Below, one piece after another: positions 6,721 to 15,066 of a stretch of 28,946 nt of DNA. The notes under the pieces were generated by a model. It saw nothing but the letters and a program-made list of their open reading frames with translations, did no database searches and was not told the DNA's origin. Numbering within the stretch: position 1 is the stretch's first letter; each line of letters opens with the position of its first letter. The stretch is taken from contig CANHUW010000004.1 in NCBI GenBank assembly GCA_947463975.1, positions 1 to 28,946 of the forward strand. Direction: 5' to 3'. The position numbers were made by a program, and so were the translations under genes. The DNA comes from Bacteroidota bacterium (lineage in GTDB: Bacteria > Bacteroidota > Bacteroidia > Chitinophagales > Chitinophagaceae).

Positions 6721-8178
6721 TTAATTGTCAACACATAGTTTGTTCAACAATAATTCTGTAGATGAAATTGGCCAAATATACTGTTGTGCAGTAGCTGGAA
6801 TTGCTGCAACTCCTGGCTTAGCAGGTAAAGGCAAACCTAAACGAGTTAGATCTGTTCCTCTTAAACCTTCTCCCAAGAATTCAATTCTTCTTTCATTTAC
6901 AATAGCGTCCGCTAAAGCATCTGCATTAGCGAAATCCGCTGCTTTGAATACAGTAGATGCATCAGAACGTCCGCGAATTGCATTTAATAAAGCAATTGAT
7001 TGTGCATCAACTGTGCCAGTAGAGCGAACTTTTGCTTCTGCTAAATTCAATAAAACCTCTGCATAACGAATTACAGGTGCAAAATCTGTAAACACAGACG
7101 CAACGCTATACTTTGTCAAGTAACTCTTGCCAGTGTAAACGGCAACCATATTTCTTCTTTTGTCTGTTGACTTCCATTCAGTGCTTGCCACAATACCAGT
7201 TGGAAGTAAAGAGTATTCGCCATTACCGCCATTGAAGGCAGCTGGTCCATAATAATATCCTAATTGGTTTTGTGTACCTGGTGTTTCATTGGAAGCAAAA
7301 GGCATAGACAAGATGGATTCTGTAGTTGTATACGTTTTAAATACATTGGTAACATCAGCTTGTAATTCGTGAGCAACACCTGTTGTTGCTTTGAATGGAG
7401 CTGTAGCACTTACAATTTTATTTGCTTCTGTTACTACTTCAGCATACTTACGCATACTTAAATACACTCTGGTTTTAAGTGCAATAGCAGTATTACGATG
7501 TGCACGAATGGTATTATTCGTTGCAGAGCTATTAGTAAGTGGCAAATTTGCTTCAGCAAAATTCAGATCAGCTAAAATCTGATTGTACACTTCGCCTACA
7601 CTTGCTCTTGCCAATGCATAATCATCAGAACCAGTATTACCCTTTAATCGCAAAGGCACACCTGGCTTAGAGCCATTACCATCCCAATAAGGACGAGCGT
7701 ACAATTGTAATAGAGAATAATAGCTCATTGCTCTTAATAAACGAGCTTCAGCTTGATAGTTGTTAGATACGGTTGCACCAACAATAGCAGTGCCTTTAGT
7801 AGCCATACCATCTAAAAACACATTCGCCAAGTTAATTACATAATAAGCTCTTGACCAATGGTTTTGAACCGAGTTAGTTGAGCTGTTGGAAGGTGTATAG
7901 TTCCAAACATCAAAACCAGTAACCACGTTGGTTCTCTCGTTATTGAAATCTCCTCCACGGATATCATTAAAAATTTGATATCGTCCTCCGTACATTCCAG
8001 CATTCTTAATAGATGCATAGATAGAACGAACCTGACCTTCGATTCTGTCCTTACTATCAAATGCAGTAAGATCAGAGATTACGTTGGTAGGAACCGGATT
8101 CACAAAAGTTTCTTTGGCACATGAGGTCATTTGAACCAAACCTGCTGCCATCAAAATATATAATAGGTTCTTTTTCAT
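6721..8178 (-). CDS. SusD/RagB-family outer-membrane substrate-binding lipoprotein
   Basis: The 485-residue product begins with a lipoprotein signal whose lipobox ends MTSC, so Cys20 is the lipidated residue. The body is helical and TPR-like. It has the SusD N-terminal stretch with repeated Asn, Tyr and Trp, a LLRAMSYYSLLQLYARPY segment, the NERRIEFLGEG motif near residue 425 and a C-terminal YIWPIS motif near 468, all typical of SusD/RagB. SusD proteins sit on the cell surface, cap a SusC channel and hand over an oligosaccharide or other nutrient. It lies 24 bases downstream of the SusC gene in the same operon. The substrate cannot be told because no glycoside hydrolase or sulfatase is adjacent. 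Confidence 0.93.
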   Translation of the reverse strand: MKKNLLYILMAAGLVQMTSCAKETFVNPVPTNVISDLTAFDSKDRIEGQVRSIYASIKNAGMYGGRYQIFNDIRGGDFNNERTNVVTGFDVWNYTPSNSSTNSVQNHWSRAYYVINLANVFLDGMATKGTAIVGATVSNNYQAEARLLRAMSYYSLLQLYARPYWDGNGSKPGVPLRLKGNTGSDDYALARASVGEVYNQILADLNFAEANLPLTNSSATNNTIRAHRNTAIALKTRVYLSMRKYAEVVTEANKIVSATAPFKATTGVAHELQADVTNVFKTYTTTESILSMPFASNETPGTQNQLGYYYGPAAFNGGNGEYSLLPTGIVASTEWKSTDKRRNMVAVYTGKSYLTKYSVASVFTDFAPVIRYAEVLLNLAEAKVRSTGTVDAQSIALLNAIRGRSDASTVFKAADFANADALADAIVNERRIEFLGEGLRGTDLTRLGLPLPAKPGVAAIPATAQQYIWPISSTELLLNKLCVDN

Positions 8179-8202
8179 TTTTTTGAATTAATAGTTTAAC
8201 AA

Positions 8203-11200
8203 TTAGAATCCAACGTTTATGCCAATCGTAATAGTACGTTGGTTAGCAACTGTGTTTCTGTCAATACCAAAGTTAGTCGTTCCGTTTCCGTTTGAAGAAA
8301 CCTCTGGATCTGGACCTGGATATTTAGTTAAGATTAACAAGTTGTTTCCTGAAACATAAAAACGAAGGTTAGAGATTTTTGCTTTTTCGATATAAGACTT
8401 AGGTACATTGTAACCAAGTGTTAATGTTCTTAATTTAACAAAGTCTCCTTTGAATACGTTAATATCAAGAGGGAAAGAAGATCCGTTTGATACGTTGTCT
8501 CCAAAAACTGGTTTTGGAAATTCAGTAATATCATTGATTTTCTGCCATCTATTTAACACACCCACTTCATTGTTCCAGAAACGTTGGTCTCTTAAACCAG
8601 CCTGTGTACCATAATACAAGTAGTTACCCATTTGGTAAGTCAACAATGCATTCAATTCAAAGTTTTTGAATCTGAAGTTGTTTTCCCATCCACCAAATAT
8701 TTTTGCATTGGTATTTTTATAGATAACCGCATCTGCACTACTTACTGTAGGAGCAGTAGTACCATCTGCATACATAAAGCGCTGCTGACCAGCAGGTGCC
8801 ACATGTTGGAAGAATACTTGCTTACCTTGGTTATTGATGAAAATTCTACGACCAGTCGCAGGATCTACACCAGCTGTTCTTGTTACGAACAACATACCGA
8901 TTGGATAACCTGGAGCTGTAATACTTGGATTCTCCAAACCACCAGTAGAACCAATAATATTAGTAATACCATCTGCCAAAGACAACACTTTATTATCGTT
9001 AGTAGATAAGTTAAATGAAGTATTCCAAGAGAAGTCTTTCTTATCTACCACGTTGTATTTGATATCAAATTCAAATCCTCTGTTGTACATAGCACCTACG
9101 TTCGAAGGAATGGTTGAAGGTAAACCTGCAGAAGGAGGTTGTGGCACAAATAATAATAAACCATTGTTATCACTATTATAATAACCAATCTCTGCTGTTA
9201 AACGATCTTTGAACAAACCAAAATTGATACCCACATCTGTTTTATTACTTGTCTCCCAAGTAAGGTTCGGGTTACCAGCTTGGCTGTAAGCAACTGTTGC
9301 GCCACCGCCATATAATCCAGAGCTAAATGTAGATAATGATGCAAAGTTACCTAAGCCACCAATATTACCTACCTTACCATAACTTGCTCTAAGTCTTAAA
9401 GTACTAAATGTTTGATCAAGCTTTAAGTTTTGAGCAAATTGCTCAGTTAATACATCCCAGCTCGCAGAAACGCCCCAGAAAGTACCATACTTGCTATTCA
9501 CACCTAATTGAGAAGCTCCATCTCTACGAATGTTGGCTGTTAAGAAATATTTTCTATTATAGTTATACTGTGCACGAGCAAACTCAGAATATAAATAGTT
9601 TTCACCAATACTTAAACCTGCCGTGTTTGGAGTAGCCCATCCACCTTGAATATTCGTAAATGCAGGATCAGATACAGTTACACGATTAAGTCCATAACTG
9701 TTTTGATCTGATTTTTGTTGCTCAATACCAACCAATGCACTTACATTATGTTTATCAGCAAACACTTTATCAAATTGTGCAGTTGTTGTCCATACCCAAC
9801 GCTTGTTCTTATTAAAGATAGCTGAAGTTGAACCAGTAGTTGAAAATCCTTCGCCAGATAATGGATGAGCGAAGAAATCATTATCTACCATAAAATAGTC
9901 TAAGCCATATTGTGTTCTGATAGCCAACCAATTTACAGGCTTGAATTGTGCATATAAATTACTAATTAAATGCTCGCCATAACTATTTGATCTATTTAGA
10001 TCCATAGTGATTTGTGGGTTATAAAATCCAACCTGTCCAAGCTTATTACCCATAACGCCAATCAAACCACTTGCTTGGTTATAAGTGCCATCCGCATTAA
10101 AAGGGCCTACGTTTGGCGCAGTAACTAATGCAACACGTCCCAAACCTGCAGTAGCAAAGGCATCACCTAATGAGCCAGAGCTTGTAGCAGCAGTATTTTG
10201 ATCACTTGTATATTGAATTTTACCTCCCATTGTAAAGAACTTGCCAGCTTTGTGGTCAACATTCATCAATAAGGTTAAACGTTTAAAATCGTTTCTATTG
10301 ATAATACCTTGTTGCTCAGTATAACCAGTAGAGAAATAATAACTAGTAGACTCGTTTGCGCCAGATAAACTTACTGTGTTGCTATGTTGTAAACCTTGAC
10401 GGTATACAATATCAGCCCAATTTGTATTGATAATCTTTCCATCAGGACCAATAGTTGTTGCAAATGCATTTTTATCTGCATTGTAGGTACCTGCGTTACG
10501 CAAAGCTTCATTTTTATAATCCGTATACTGTTGAGCATCTAAAACTTTTTGTAAACGTTGTGGATTACTAAAACCAACCCAACTATCTAAAGTAACTTTA
10601 GAACGACCAGGTTTACCTTTTTTAGTAGTAATAAATAATACACCATTTGCAGCACGGCTACCATAGATAGCTGTTGCAGCGGCATCTTTTGCTACGTCTA
10701 CACTTTCGATATCATTTGGATTGATAGATGATAACACGTTACTTGCGGCGTTAGTAGAACTACCATCACCAGTAAATACAGGTACACCATCCACAACAAT
10801 CAAAGGATAAGAAGATAAAGAGATAGAGTTAGCACCTCTAATTCTCAAAACCGGAGGCGCATTCAATACACCACTTGGAATAACTACTTGTACGCCAGCA
10901 GCACGTCCACCCAAAGCTTGTTCGAAACTTTGTGTTGGTTTATTTGCCACCGCATCTCCTTTCACACTAGCAATACTACCAGTGATTTCTCTTCTTTTTT
11001 GTGTACCATAACCTACCACAACTACTTCGTTCAAAGTTTTATCTTCTTGAGATAAAACTACAGTTACAGTTGATTTTCCGTTAACATTCACTTCTTTAGA
11101 GTTGAAGCCAACGTAACTCATTCTTAAGGTTCTTACTTTTTCTGTTACTTGAATTGAAAATGAACCCGAGTTGTCTGTTAATGCATTTTTTGTTTGCCCT

Positions 11201-11337
11201 ACAGCACTCACGGTAACACCCACTAGAGGTGTACCTTTATCGTCAGTTACCTTACCGGTAACGTTTCGAGAATTTTGAGCATACGCTTGAGCTACGAACA
11301 GCAAAGCGCATGTCAAAAAAAGAGCTAGTTTTCTCAT
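8203..11337 (-). CDS. SusC/RagA-family TonB-dependent outer-membrane transporter
   Basis: This 1044-residue protein has a signal peptide ending at YAQ (residue 21) and a carboxypeptidase-regulatory-like Ig domain at about 25-97. Next comes the SusC signature VVVGYGT (106-112) that opens the plug domain. The plug runs to about residue 240, with RIRGANS and ANGVLFITTKKG motifs. The remainder is a 22-strand-type barrel ending in a terminal Phe (ITIGINVGF). It imports a substrate bound by the SusD partner, driven by TonB. No anti-sigma-binding N-terminal extension is visible, so control by an ECF sigma/anti-sigma pair is not suggested. The 186-base upstream region holds two inverted repeats. The start gives a normal signal peptide. 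Confidence 0.95.
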   Translation of the reverse strand: MRKLALFLTCALLFVAQAYAQNSRNVTGKVTDDKGTPLVGVTVSAVGQTKNALTDNSGSFSIQVTEKVRTLRMSYVGFNSKEVNVNGKSTVTVVLSQEDKTLNEVVVVGYGTQKRREITGSIASVKGDAVANKPTQSFEQALGGRAAGVQVVIPSGVLNAPPVLRIRGANSISLSSYPLIVVDGVPVFTGDGSSTNAASNVLSSINPNDIESVDVAKDAAATAIYGSRAANGVLFITTKKGKPGRSKVTLDSWVGFSNPQRLQKVLDAQQYTDYKNEALRNAGTYNADKNAFATTIGPDGKIINTNWADIVYRQGLQHSNTVSLSGANESTSYYFSTGYTEQQGIINRNDFKRLTLLMNVDHKAGKFFTMGGKIQYTSDQNTAATSSGSLGDAFATAGLGRVALVTAPNVGPFNADGTYNQASGLIGVMGNKLGQVGFYNPQITMDLNRSNSYGEHLISNLYAQFKPVNWLAIRTQYGLDYFMVDNDFFAHPLSGEGFSTTGSTSAIFNKNKRWVWTTTAQFDKVFADKHNVSALVGIEQQKSDQNSYGLNRVTVSDPAFTNIQGGWATPNTAGLSIGENYLYSEFARAQYNYNRKYFLTANIRRDGASQLGVNSKYGTFWGVSASWDVLTEQFAQNLKLDQTFSTLRLRASYGKVGNIGGLGNFASLSTFSSGLYGGGATVAYSQAGNPNLTWETSNKTDVGINFGLFKDRLTAEIGYYNSDNNGLLLFVPQPPSAGLPSTIPSNVGAMYNRGFEFDIKYNVVDKKDFSWNTSFNLSTNDNKVLSLADGITNIIGSTGGLENPSITAPGYPIGMLFVTRTAGVDPATGRRIFINNQGKQVFFQHVAPAGQQRFMYADGTTAPTVSSADAVIYKNTNAKIFGGWENNFRFKNFELNALLTYQMGNYLYYGTQAGLRDQRFWNNEVGVLNRWQKINDITEFPKPVFGDNVSNGSSFPLDINVFKGDFVKLRTLTLGYNVPKSYIEKAKISNLRFYVSGNNLLILTKYPGPDPEVSSNGNGTTNFGIDRNTVANQRTITIGINVGF

Positions 11338-11400
11338 GCGTTTAATTTTTATTTAATGAACGACGAAATTATGTTTGTTTTGTTAAAAAATTAACATAAT

Positions 11401-11421
11401 CATCACAATAGAAATGTGATG
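11401..11421. repeat. Inverted repeat upstream of susC
   Basis: CATCACA (11401-11407) and TGTGATG (11415-11421) are perfect 7-base inverted arms around a 7-base spacer, 64 bases upstream of the SusC start. It could be an operator or a 5' leader hairpin. The half-sites resemble CRP-type half-sites but in the reverse orientation. Confidence 0.4.
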
Positions 11422-11479
11422 AGTGGTAATCAAGAAAACATAAGTAATTGATTATCAATAAAATTAATAGAAGGTCTGC

Positions 11480-11494
11480 TTTCTTAGTAAGAAA
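11480..11494. repeat. Short palindrome between kbl and susC
   Basis: TTTCTTA and TAAGAAA form a perfect 7-base palindrome around a single G. It lies 143 bases from the SusC start and 30 bases past the kbl stop. There is no T tract on the minus strand, so a terminator is unlikely, and an operator is equally possible. Confidence 0.3.
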
Positions 11495-11523
11495 ATTTAC
11501 TAAAATCGAAAAAAATCGTAGAT

Positions 11524-12720
11524 CTAATGAATGACCCCCAATGCTCTTCCAACCTCTGTAAATGCCTGAATGGCCTTATCTAGATGTGCTCTAGTATGTG
11601 CAGCAGAGATTTGAACACGAATTCTTGCTTGACCTTTAGCTACCACTGGATAATAAAAACCAATAACATAAATACCTTTTTCTAATAACTTTTCTGCCAT
11701 TGTTTGTGATACTACTGCATCATACAACATGATTGGTACAATTGGATGTGTACCTGGTTTGATATCAAAACCTGCAGCAGTTATTTTCTCTCTAAAATAT
11801 TGTGTATTTATTTCTAATTGATCTCTTAATGCAGTTGTTTGAGACAATAAATCAAAAACAGCAATAGAAGCACCAGCGATTGATGGTGCTAAAGTATTTG
11901 AAAATAAATAGGGTCTAGAACGTTGTCTTAATAAATCTATTATTTCTTTTCTTCCAGAAGTAAATCCACCAGATGCGCCACCCAAAGCTTTCCCGAGTGT
12001 TCCAGTAATGATATCCACTTTACCCATTACACCTTTCATCTCATGAACACCTCTTCCTGTTTTTCCAAGAAAACCAGTTGAATGACATTCATCAGTCATG
12101 ACCAATGCTTCATACTTTTCAGCTAATTCAACGATTTTATCTAATTGAGCAATAGTGCCATCCATAGAAAAAGCACCATCGGTTACAATAATTTTTTGTT
12201 GTGCACCTGCTGCAATAGCTTCTTGTAATTTTAATTCTAAATCATCCATTGAATTATGCTCGTATCTATATCTCATAGATTTTGTTAATCTTACGCCATC
12301 AATAATGGAAGCATGATTTAATGAATCAGATATAATTGCATCTTTTTCGCCAAATAAAGGTTCAAACACGCCGCCATTGGCATCAAATGCTGCTGCATAT
12401 AAAATAGTATCTTCTGTTCCTAAGAAACTAGAGATTTTTTCTTCCAATATTTTATGAATATCCTGCGTACCACAAATAAATCTAACAGAAGAAAGACCAA
12501 ACCCGTGTGAATCAATAGCATCTTTAGCTGCCTGAATTACCTTTGGGTGTGAAGACAATCCTAAATAATTATTTGCACAAAAATTTAAAACAGTTTTCCC
12601 TCCCTCTATAGTAATTTCTGCAGCCTGAGGAGAAGTAATGATTCTTTCATTTTTATATAATCCAGCTTCCTTGATAGAGGCTAATTCTTTTGTCAAAACG
12701 GGTTTAAACTGATTGTACAT
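11524..12720 (-). CDS. kbl: Glycine C-acetyltransferase (2-amino-3-ketobutyrate CoA ligase)
   Basis: This 398-residue, PLP-dependent enzyme of the alpha-oxoamine synthase family converts 2-amino-3-oxobutanoate and CoA to glycine and acetyl-CoA. Visible features are the substrate loop NFCANNYLGL (46-55), SLNHAS with His136 for cofactor stacking, DECHSTG (Asp210, His213), and TGTLGKALGG with the Schiff-base Lys244. The length equals that of the well-known bacterial enzyme. It lies 12 bases downstream of the threonine dehydrogenase gene, so the operon encodes the complete two-step threonine-to-glycine route in the cytoplasm. The adjacent dehydrogenase argues for Kbl over the related 8-amino-7-oxononanoate, serine palmitoyl or 5-aminolevulinate synthases. 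Confidence 0.93.
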   Translation of the reverse strand: MYNQFKPVLTKELASIKEAGLYKNERIITSPQAAEITIEGGKTVLNFCANNYLGLSSHPKVIQAAKDAIDSHGFGLSSVRFICGTQDIHKILEEKISSFLGTEDTILYAAAFDANGGVFEPLFGEKDAIISDSLNHASIIDGVRLTKSMRYRYEHNSMDDLELKLQEAIAAGAQQKIIVTDGAFSMDGTIAQLDKIVELAEKYEALVMTDECHSTGFLGKTGRGVHEMKGVMGKVDIITGTLGKALGGASGGFTSGRKEIIDLLRQRSRPYLFSNTLAPSIAGASIAVFDLLSQTTALRDQLEINTQYFREKITAAGFDIKPGTHPIVPIMLYDAVVSQTMAEKLLEKGIYVIGFYYPVVAKGQARIRVQISAAHTRAHLDKAIQAFTEVGRALGVIH

Positions 12721-12732
12721 ATACTATTTGTT

Positions 12733-13686
12733 CTATTTGAATTTAAAATACGCTGGTAAGTTAGTAATAATTGCTGATGTCATTGTATCTAAGTCAAATT
12801 TGGGCTTCCAATTCCAATCTGCTTTTGCAACGCTATCATCAATGCTATTTGGCCAACTATCAGCAATGGCTTGTCTAAAATCTGAATGATACTCCATCTT
12901 GAAATTTGGATAATGCTTTAATACACTTTGATAAATTTCTGTAGGAGAAAAACTCAATCCAGCAATATTATAACTTGTTTTAATAGTGATTTTTTCTTTT
13001 GGCACTTCCATTAACTGAAGTGTTGCATTAATTGCATCATCCATATACATCATTGGTAAATAGGTATGCTCATTTAAAAAACAAGTAAACTTTTCTCCAC
13101 TCATTGCTTTATGATAAATATCTACTGCATAATCTGTTGTACCTCCTCCTGGTAAAGATTTATAACCAATCAAACCTGGATATCTTACACTTCTTACATC
13201 TACACCATATTTATTGAAATAATATTCACACCAATGTTCTCCGGATAATTTTGAAATGCCATAAATGGTATTAGGATCTTTAAATGCGTTTTGAGGTGTG
13301 CGCTCTTTTTCGGAACTAGGTCCAAATACAGCGATAGAACTTGGCCAAAACACTTTCTCTATTTTATATGCTCTTGCAACTTCTAAAACATTCAATAATC
13401 CACCCATGTTTAAATCCCACGCTTGCAATGGATTTTTTTCACCTGCAGCAGATAAAATAGCTGCTAAATGATAGATCTGACTTACCCCTTCTTTCTTTAC
13501 AATTATTTCCAATTCAGCCTTATTCATCACATTTAAAGTATGAAATGCACAATAACTGAATTTACTTCCTGCGCTTTCTTGAAAATCTGTAGCGATGACC
13601 GATTCATTTCCATATTGATCAGCTAGCACTTTTGTCAATTCGGTACCCAATTGTCCACCTGCTCCAATGACTAAAATTTTACCCAT
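12733..13686 (-). CDS. L-threonine 3-dehydrogenase, NAD-dependent epimerase (SDR) type
   Basis: I start the protein at the ATG at 13686, giving 317 residues. A longer frame to 13731 adds 15 residues that would displace the NAD-binding motif from the N-terminus. GAGGQLG (8-14) is the Rossmann dinucleotide loop, and Asp34 at the end of strand 2 favours NAD over NADP. Ser116/Ser117 and Tyr142-x3-Lys146 form the extended-SDR catalytic set. The HLAAILSA and WPSSIAVFGP segments match the epimerase-like threonine dehydrogenases rather than the zinc-dependent type. It oxidises L-threonine to 2-amino-3-oxobutanoate for the downstream Kbl. The divergent methyltransferase starts 65 bases away. Confidence 0.88.
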   Translation of the reverse strand: MGKILVIGAGGQLGTELTKVLADQYGNESVIATDFQESAGSKFSYCAFHTLNVMNKAELEIIVKKEGVSQIYHLAAILSAAGEKNPLQAWDLNMGGLLNVLEVARAYKIEKVFWPSSIAVFGPSSEKERTPQNAFKDPNTIYGISKLSGEHWCEYYFNKYGVDVRSVRYPGLIGYKSLPGGGTTDYAVDIYHKAMSGEKFTCFLNEHTYLPMMYMDDAINATLQLMEVPKEKITIKTSYNIAGLSFSPTEIYQSVLKHYPNFKMEYHSDFRQAIADSWPNSIDDSVAKADWNWKPKFDLDTMTSAIITNLPAYFKFK

Positions 13687-13751
13687 TAAACTAATGTTTG
13701 TTTGTGGGTGTGAAATTAGCTTATTCCACAAAAAATATCAAACTTTGTGAG

Positions 13752-14381
13752 ATGAATGTTAAAGAGGCATACCAAGAATGGTCTAATCAATACGACACCA
13801 ATGACAATAAAACCAGAGATTTGGAAGCAACAGCTTTAAGGGTTGTATTATCGGACCTTCAAATTGATAAGGTTTTAGAATTTGGATGTGGAACAGGCAA
13901 AAACACCGTTTGGCTTGAGCAAAAAGCCAAAGAAATTGTTGCTGTTGATTTAACTGAAGCAATGATTCGTATAGCTACAGAAAAAATTAATTCACCTAAA
14001 GTTCAATTTAAAATAGCAGACATCAATCAACCATGGGATTTTACCAATGAACAATTTGATGTAGTTTCTTTTAGTTTAGTACTAGAACATATAAAGGATA
14101 TAGATGCTGTATTTAATAAATTGTCAAAAGTATCTAAACCTGGTACCTATGTTTACATTGGAGAATTGCATCCGTTCAAACAATATTCAGGTTCAAAAGC
14201 AAGATTTACAAATGCCGAAGGAGAGCAAGTGGTAACATGCTTTACACATAATGTATCGGATTTCATTAAAGCCGGAATTAAATACGACTTTAGTATAATT
14301 GACTTGGCGGAATGGTTTGACGACAATGATCAAACACAGATTCCCAGAATTTTGACTTTATTATTTAGAAAAAACAACTGA
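13752..14381 (+). CDS. Class I SAM-dependent methyltransferase
   Basis: The chosen ATG at 13752 gives 209 residues (MNVKEAYQEW...). The in-frame ATG at 13698 would overlap almost the whole divergent promoter region. Motif I is EFGCGTGKN (43-51). The acidic residue after strand 2 is Asp66 (VAVDLTEAM), motif II is near ADINQPWDF (89-97), and SFSLVLEHI lies near 107-115. These identify a Rossmann-type SAM methyltransferase similar to UbiE/BioC-like small-molecule enzymes. The substrate cannot be inferred. The following FISUMP gene begins 37 bases downstream on the same strand, so co-transcription is possible but the functions look unrelated. Confidence 0.85.
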   Translation: MNVKEAYQEWSNQYDTNDNKTRDLEATALRVVLSDLQIDKVLEFGCGTGKNTVWLEQKAKEIVAVDLTEAMIRIATEKINSPKVQFKIADINQPWDFTNEQFDVVSFSLVLEHIKDIDAVFNKLSKVSKPGTYVYIGELHPFKQYSGSKARFTNAEGEQVVTCFTHNVSDFIKAGIKYDFSIIDLAEWFDDNDQTQIPRILTLLFRKNN

Positions 14382-14418
14382 AAGTTTAAGTAACTTCGAT
14401 AGAATAAATATTCCACAG

Positions 14419-15066
14419 ATGAAATTATATATAAGTATTCTTGCAATGCTGTTCATAGCATTTAGTTCATGTAAACAAGAGCCAGATATTCCCTCAGTAA
14501 AAATTGGAGAGAATACCTGGATGGTGAAGAATCTAGATGTAAGTAGATTTAGAAATGGAGATTCTATTCCAGAAGCAAAGACTAAATTAGAATGGGCTGC
14601 TTATGGCATGTCTAAAAAAGCTGCTTGGTCGCATTATAATAATGATATTGGAGAGGGTGCGAACTATGGCAAACTATACAATTGGTATGCAGTGAATGAT
14701 CCAAGAGGTTTGGCACCTGAAGGTTGGCATATACCAACCGATGTAGAATGGGGATTGCTGGTATTAGAATTAGGTGGGGACAAGAAAGCGGGCGAGGCAT
14801 TAAAATACACTTATGGTTGGGCCAATACCAGTAACAGTTCAGGCAATGGAACCAATAGCAGTGGTTTTGAAGGATTAGCAGGGGGCCTAAGAAATGGTAT
14901 GGGTGCTTTTGGATATAAAGGCCAAGGTGGTGGATGGTGGTCTGCCACAGCAATTGATACTGCTAAATCTTGGTATAGATTTATACTGTATGCAAGCCCA
15001 ATGGTATATAAAGACGCTTACGGAAATAGAAATGGATTAGCGGTTAGATGCGTAAAAGATAAATAA
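14419..15066 (+). CDS. FISUMP-domain lipoprotein (Fibrobacter succinogenes major paralogous domain)
   Basis: The 215-residue product has a lipoprotein signal with lipobox FSSC (Cys18). The mature part carries the features of the FISUMP family: WMVKNLD near the start, YGKLYNWYAV, GWHIPTDVEW, GGLRNGMGAFGYKGQGGGWWSAT and a final GLAVRCVKD. These proteins have a C-type-lectin-like fold and are abundant surface lipoproteins in Bacteroidota, with no enzymatic role established. Its stop codon overlaps the next start in a TAATG arrangement, implying translational coupling with the dehydrogenase/cytochrome lipoprotein. Family confidence is high; the function is unknown. Confidence 0.88.
   Translation: MKLYISILAMLFIAFSSCKQEPDIPSVKIGENTWMVKNLDVSRFRNGDSIPEAKTKLEWAAYGMSKKAAWSHYNNDIGEGANYGKLYNWYAVNDPRGLAPEGWHIPTDVEWGLLVLELGGDKKAGEALKYTYGWANTSNSSGNGTNSSGFEGLAGGLRNGMGAFGYKGQGGGWWSATAIDTAKSWYRFILYASPMVYKDAYGNRNGLAVRCVKDK

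Noticed and set aside
6725..7066. Plus-strand frame opposite susD
   Set aside because: It is an antisense shadow inside a well-defined SusD gene, without promoter or recognisable protein features.
8632..9009. Plus-strand Cys- and Ser-rich frame opposite susC
   Set aside because: Its composition reflects the reverse complement of the SusC barrel codons, and no family pattern is present.
11370..11377. TATGTTTG on the plus strand upstream of susC, an apparent -7 element
   Set aside because: It faces away from susC, toward the 3' end of kbl, and has no gene to serve.
11401..11421. Possible CRP-type binding site
   Set aside because: CRP sites have TGTGA-N6-TCACA, whereas here the halves are in the opposite order with a 7-base spacer, so I report only an inverted repeat.
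13698..13751. Longer N-terminus of the methyltransferase from the ATG at 13698
   Set aside because: It would occupy the divergent promoter region and reach almost to the dehydrogenase start. The extra residues are not typical of the family, so the ATG at 13752 is preferred.
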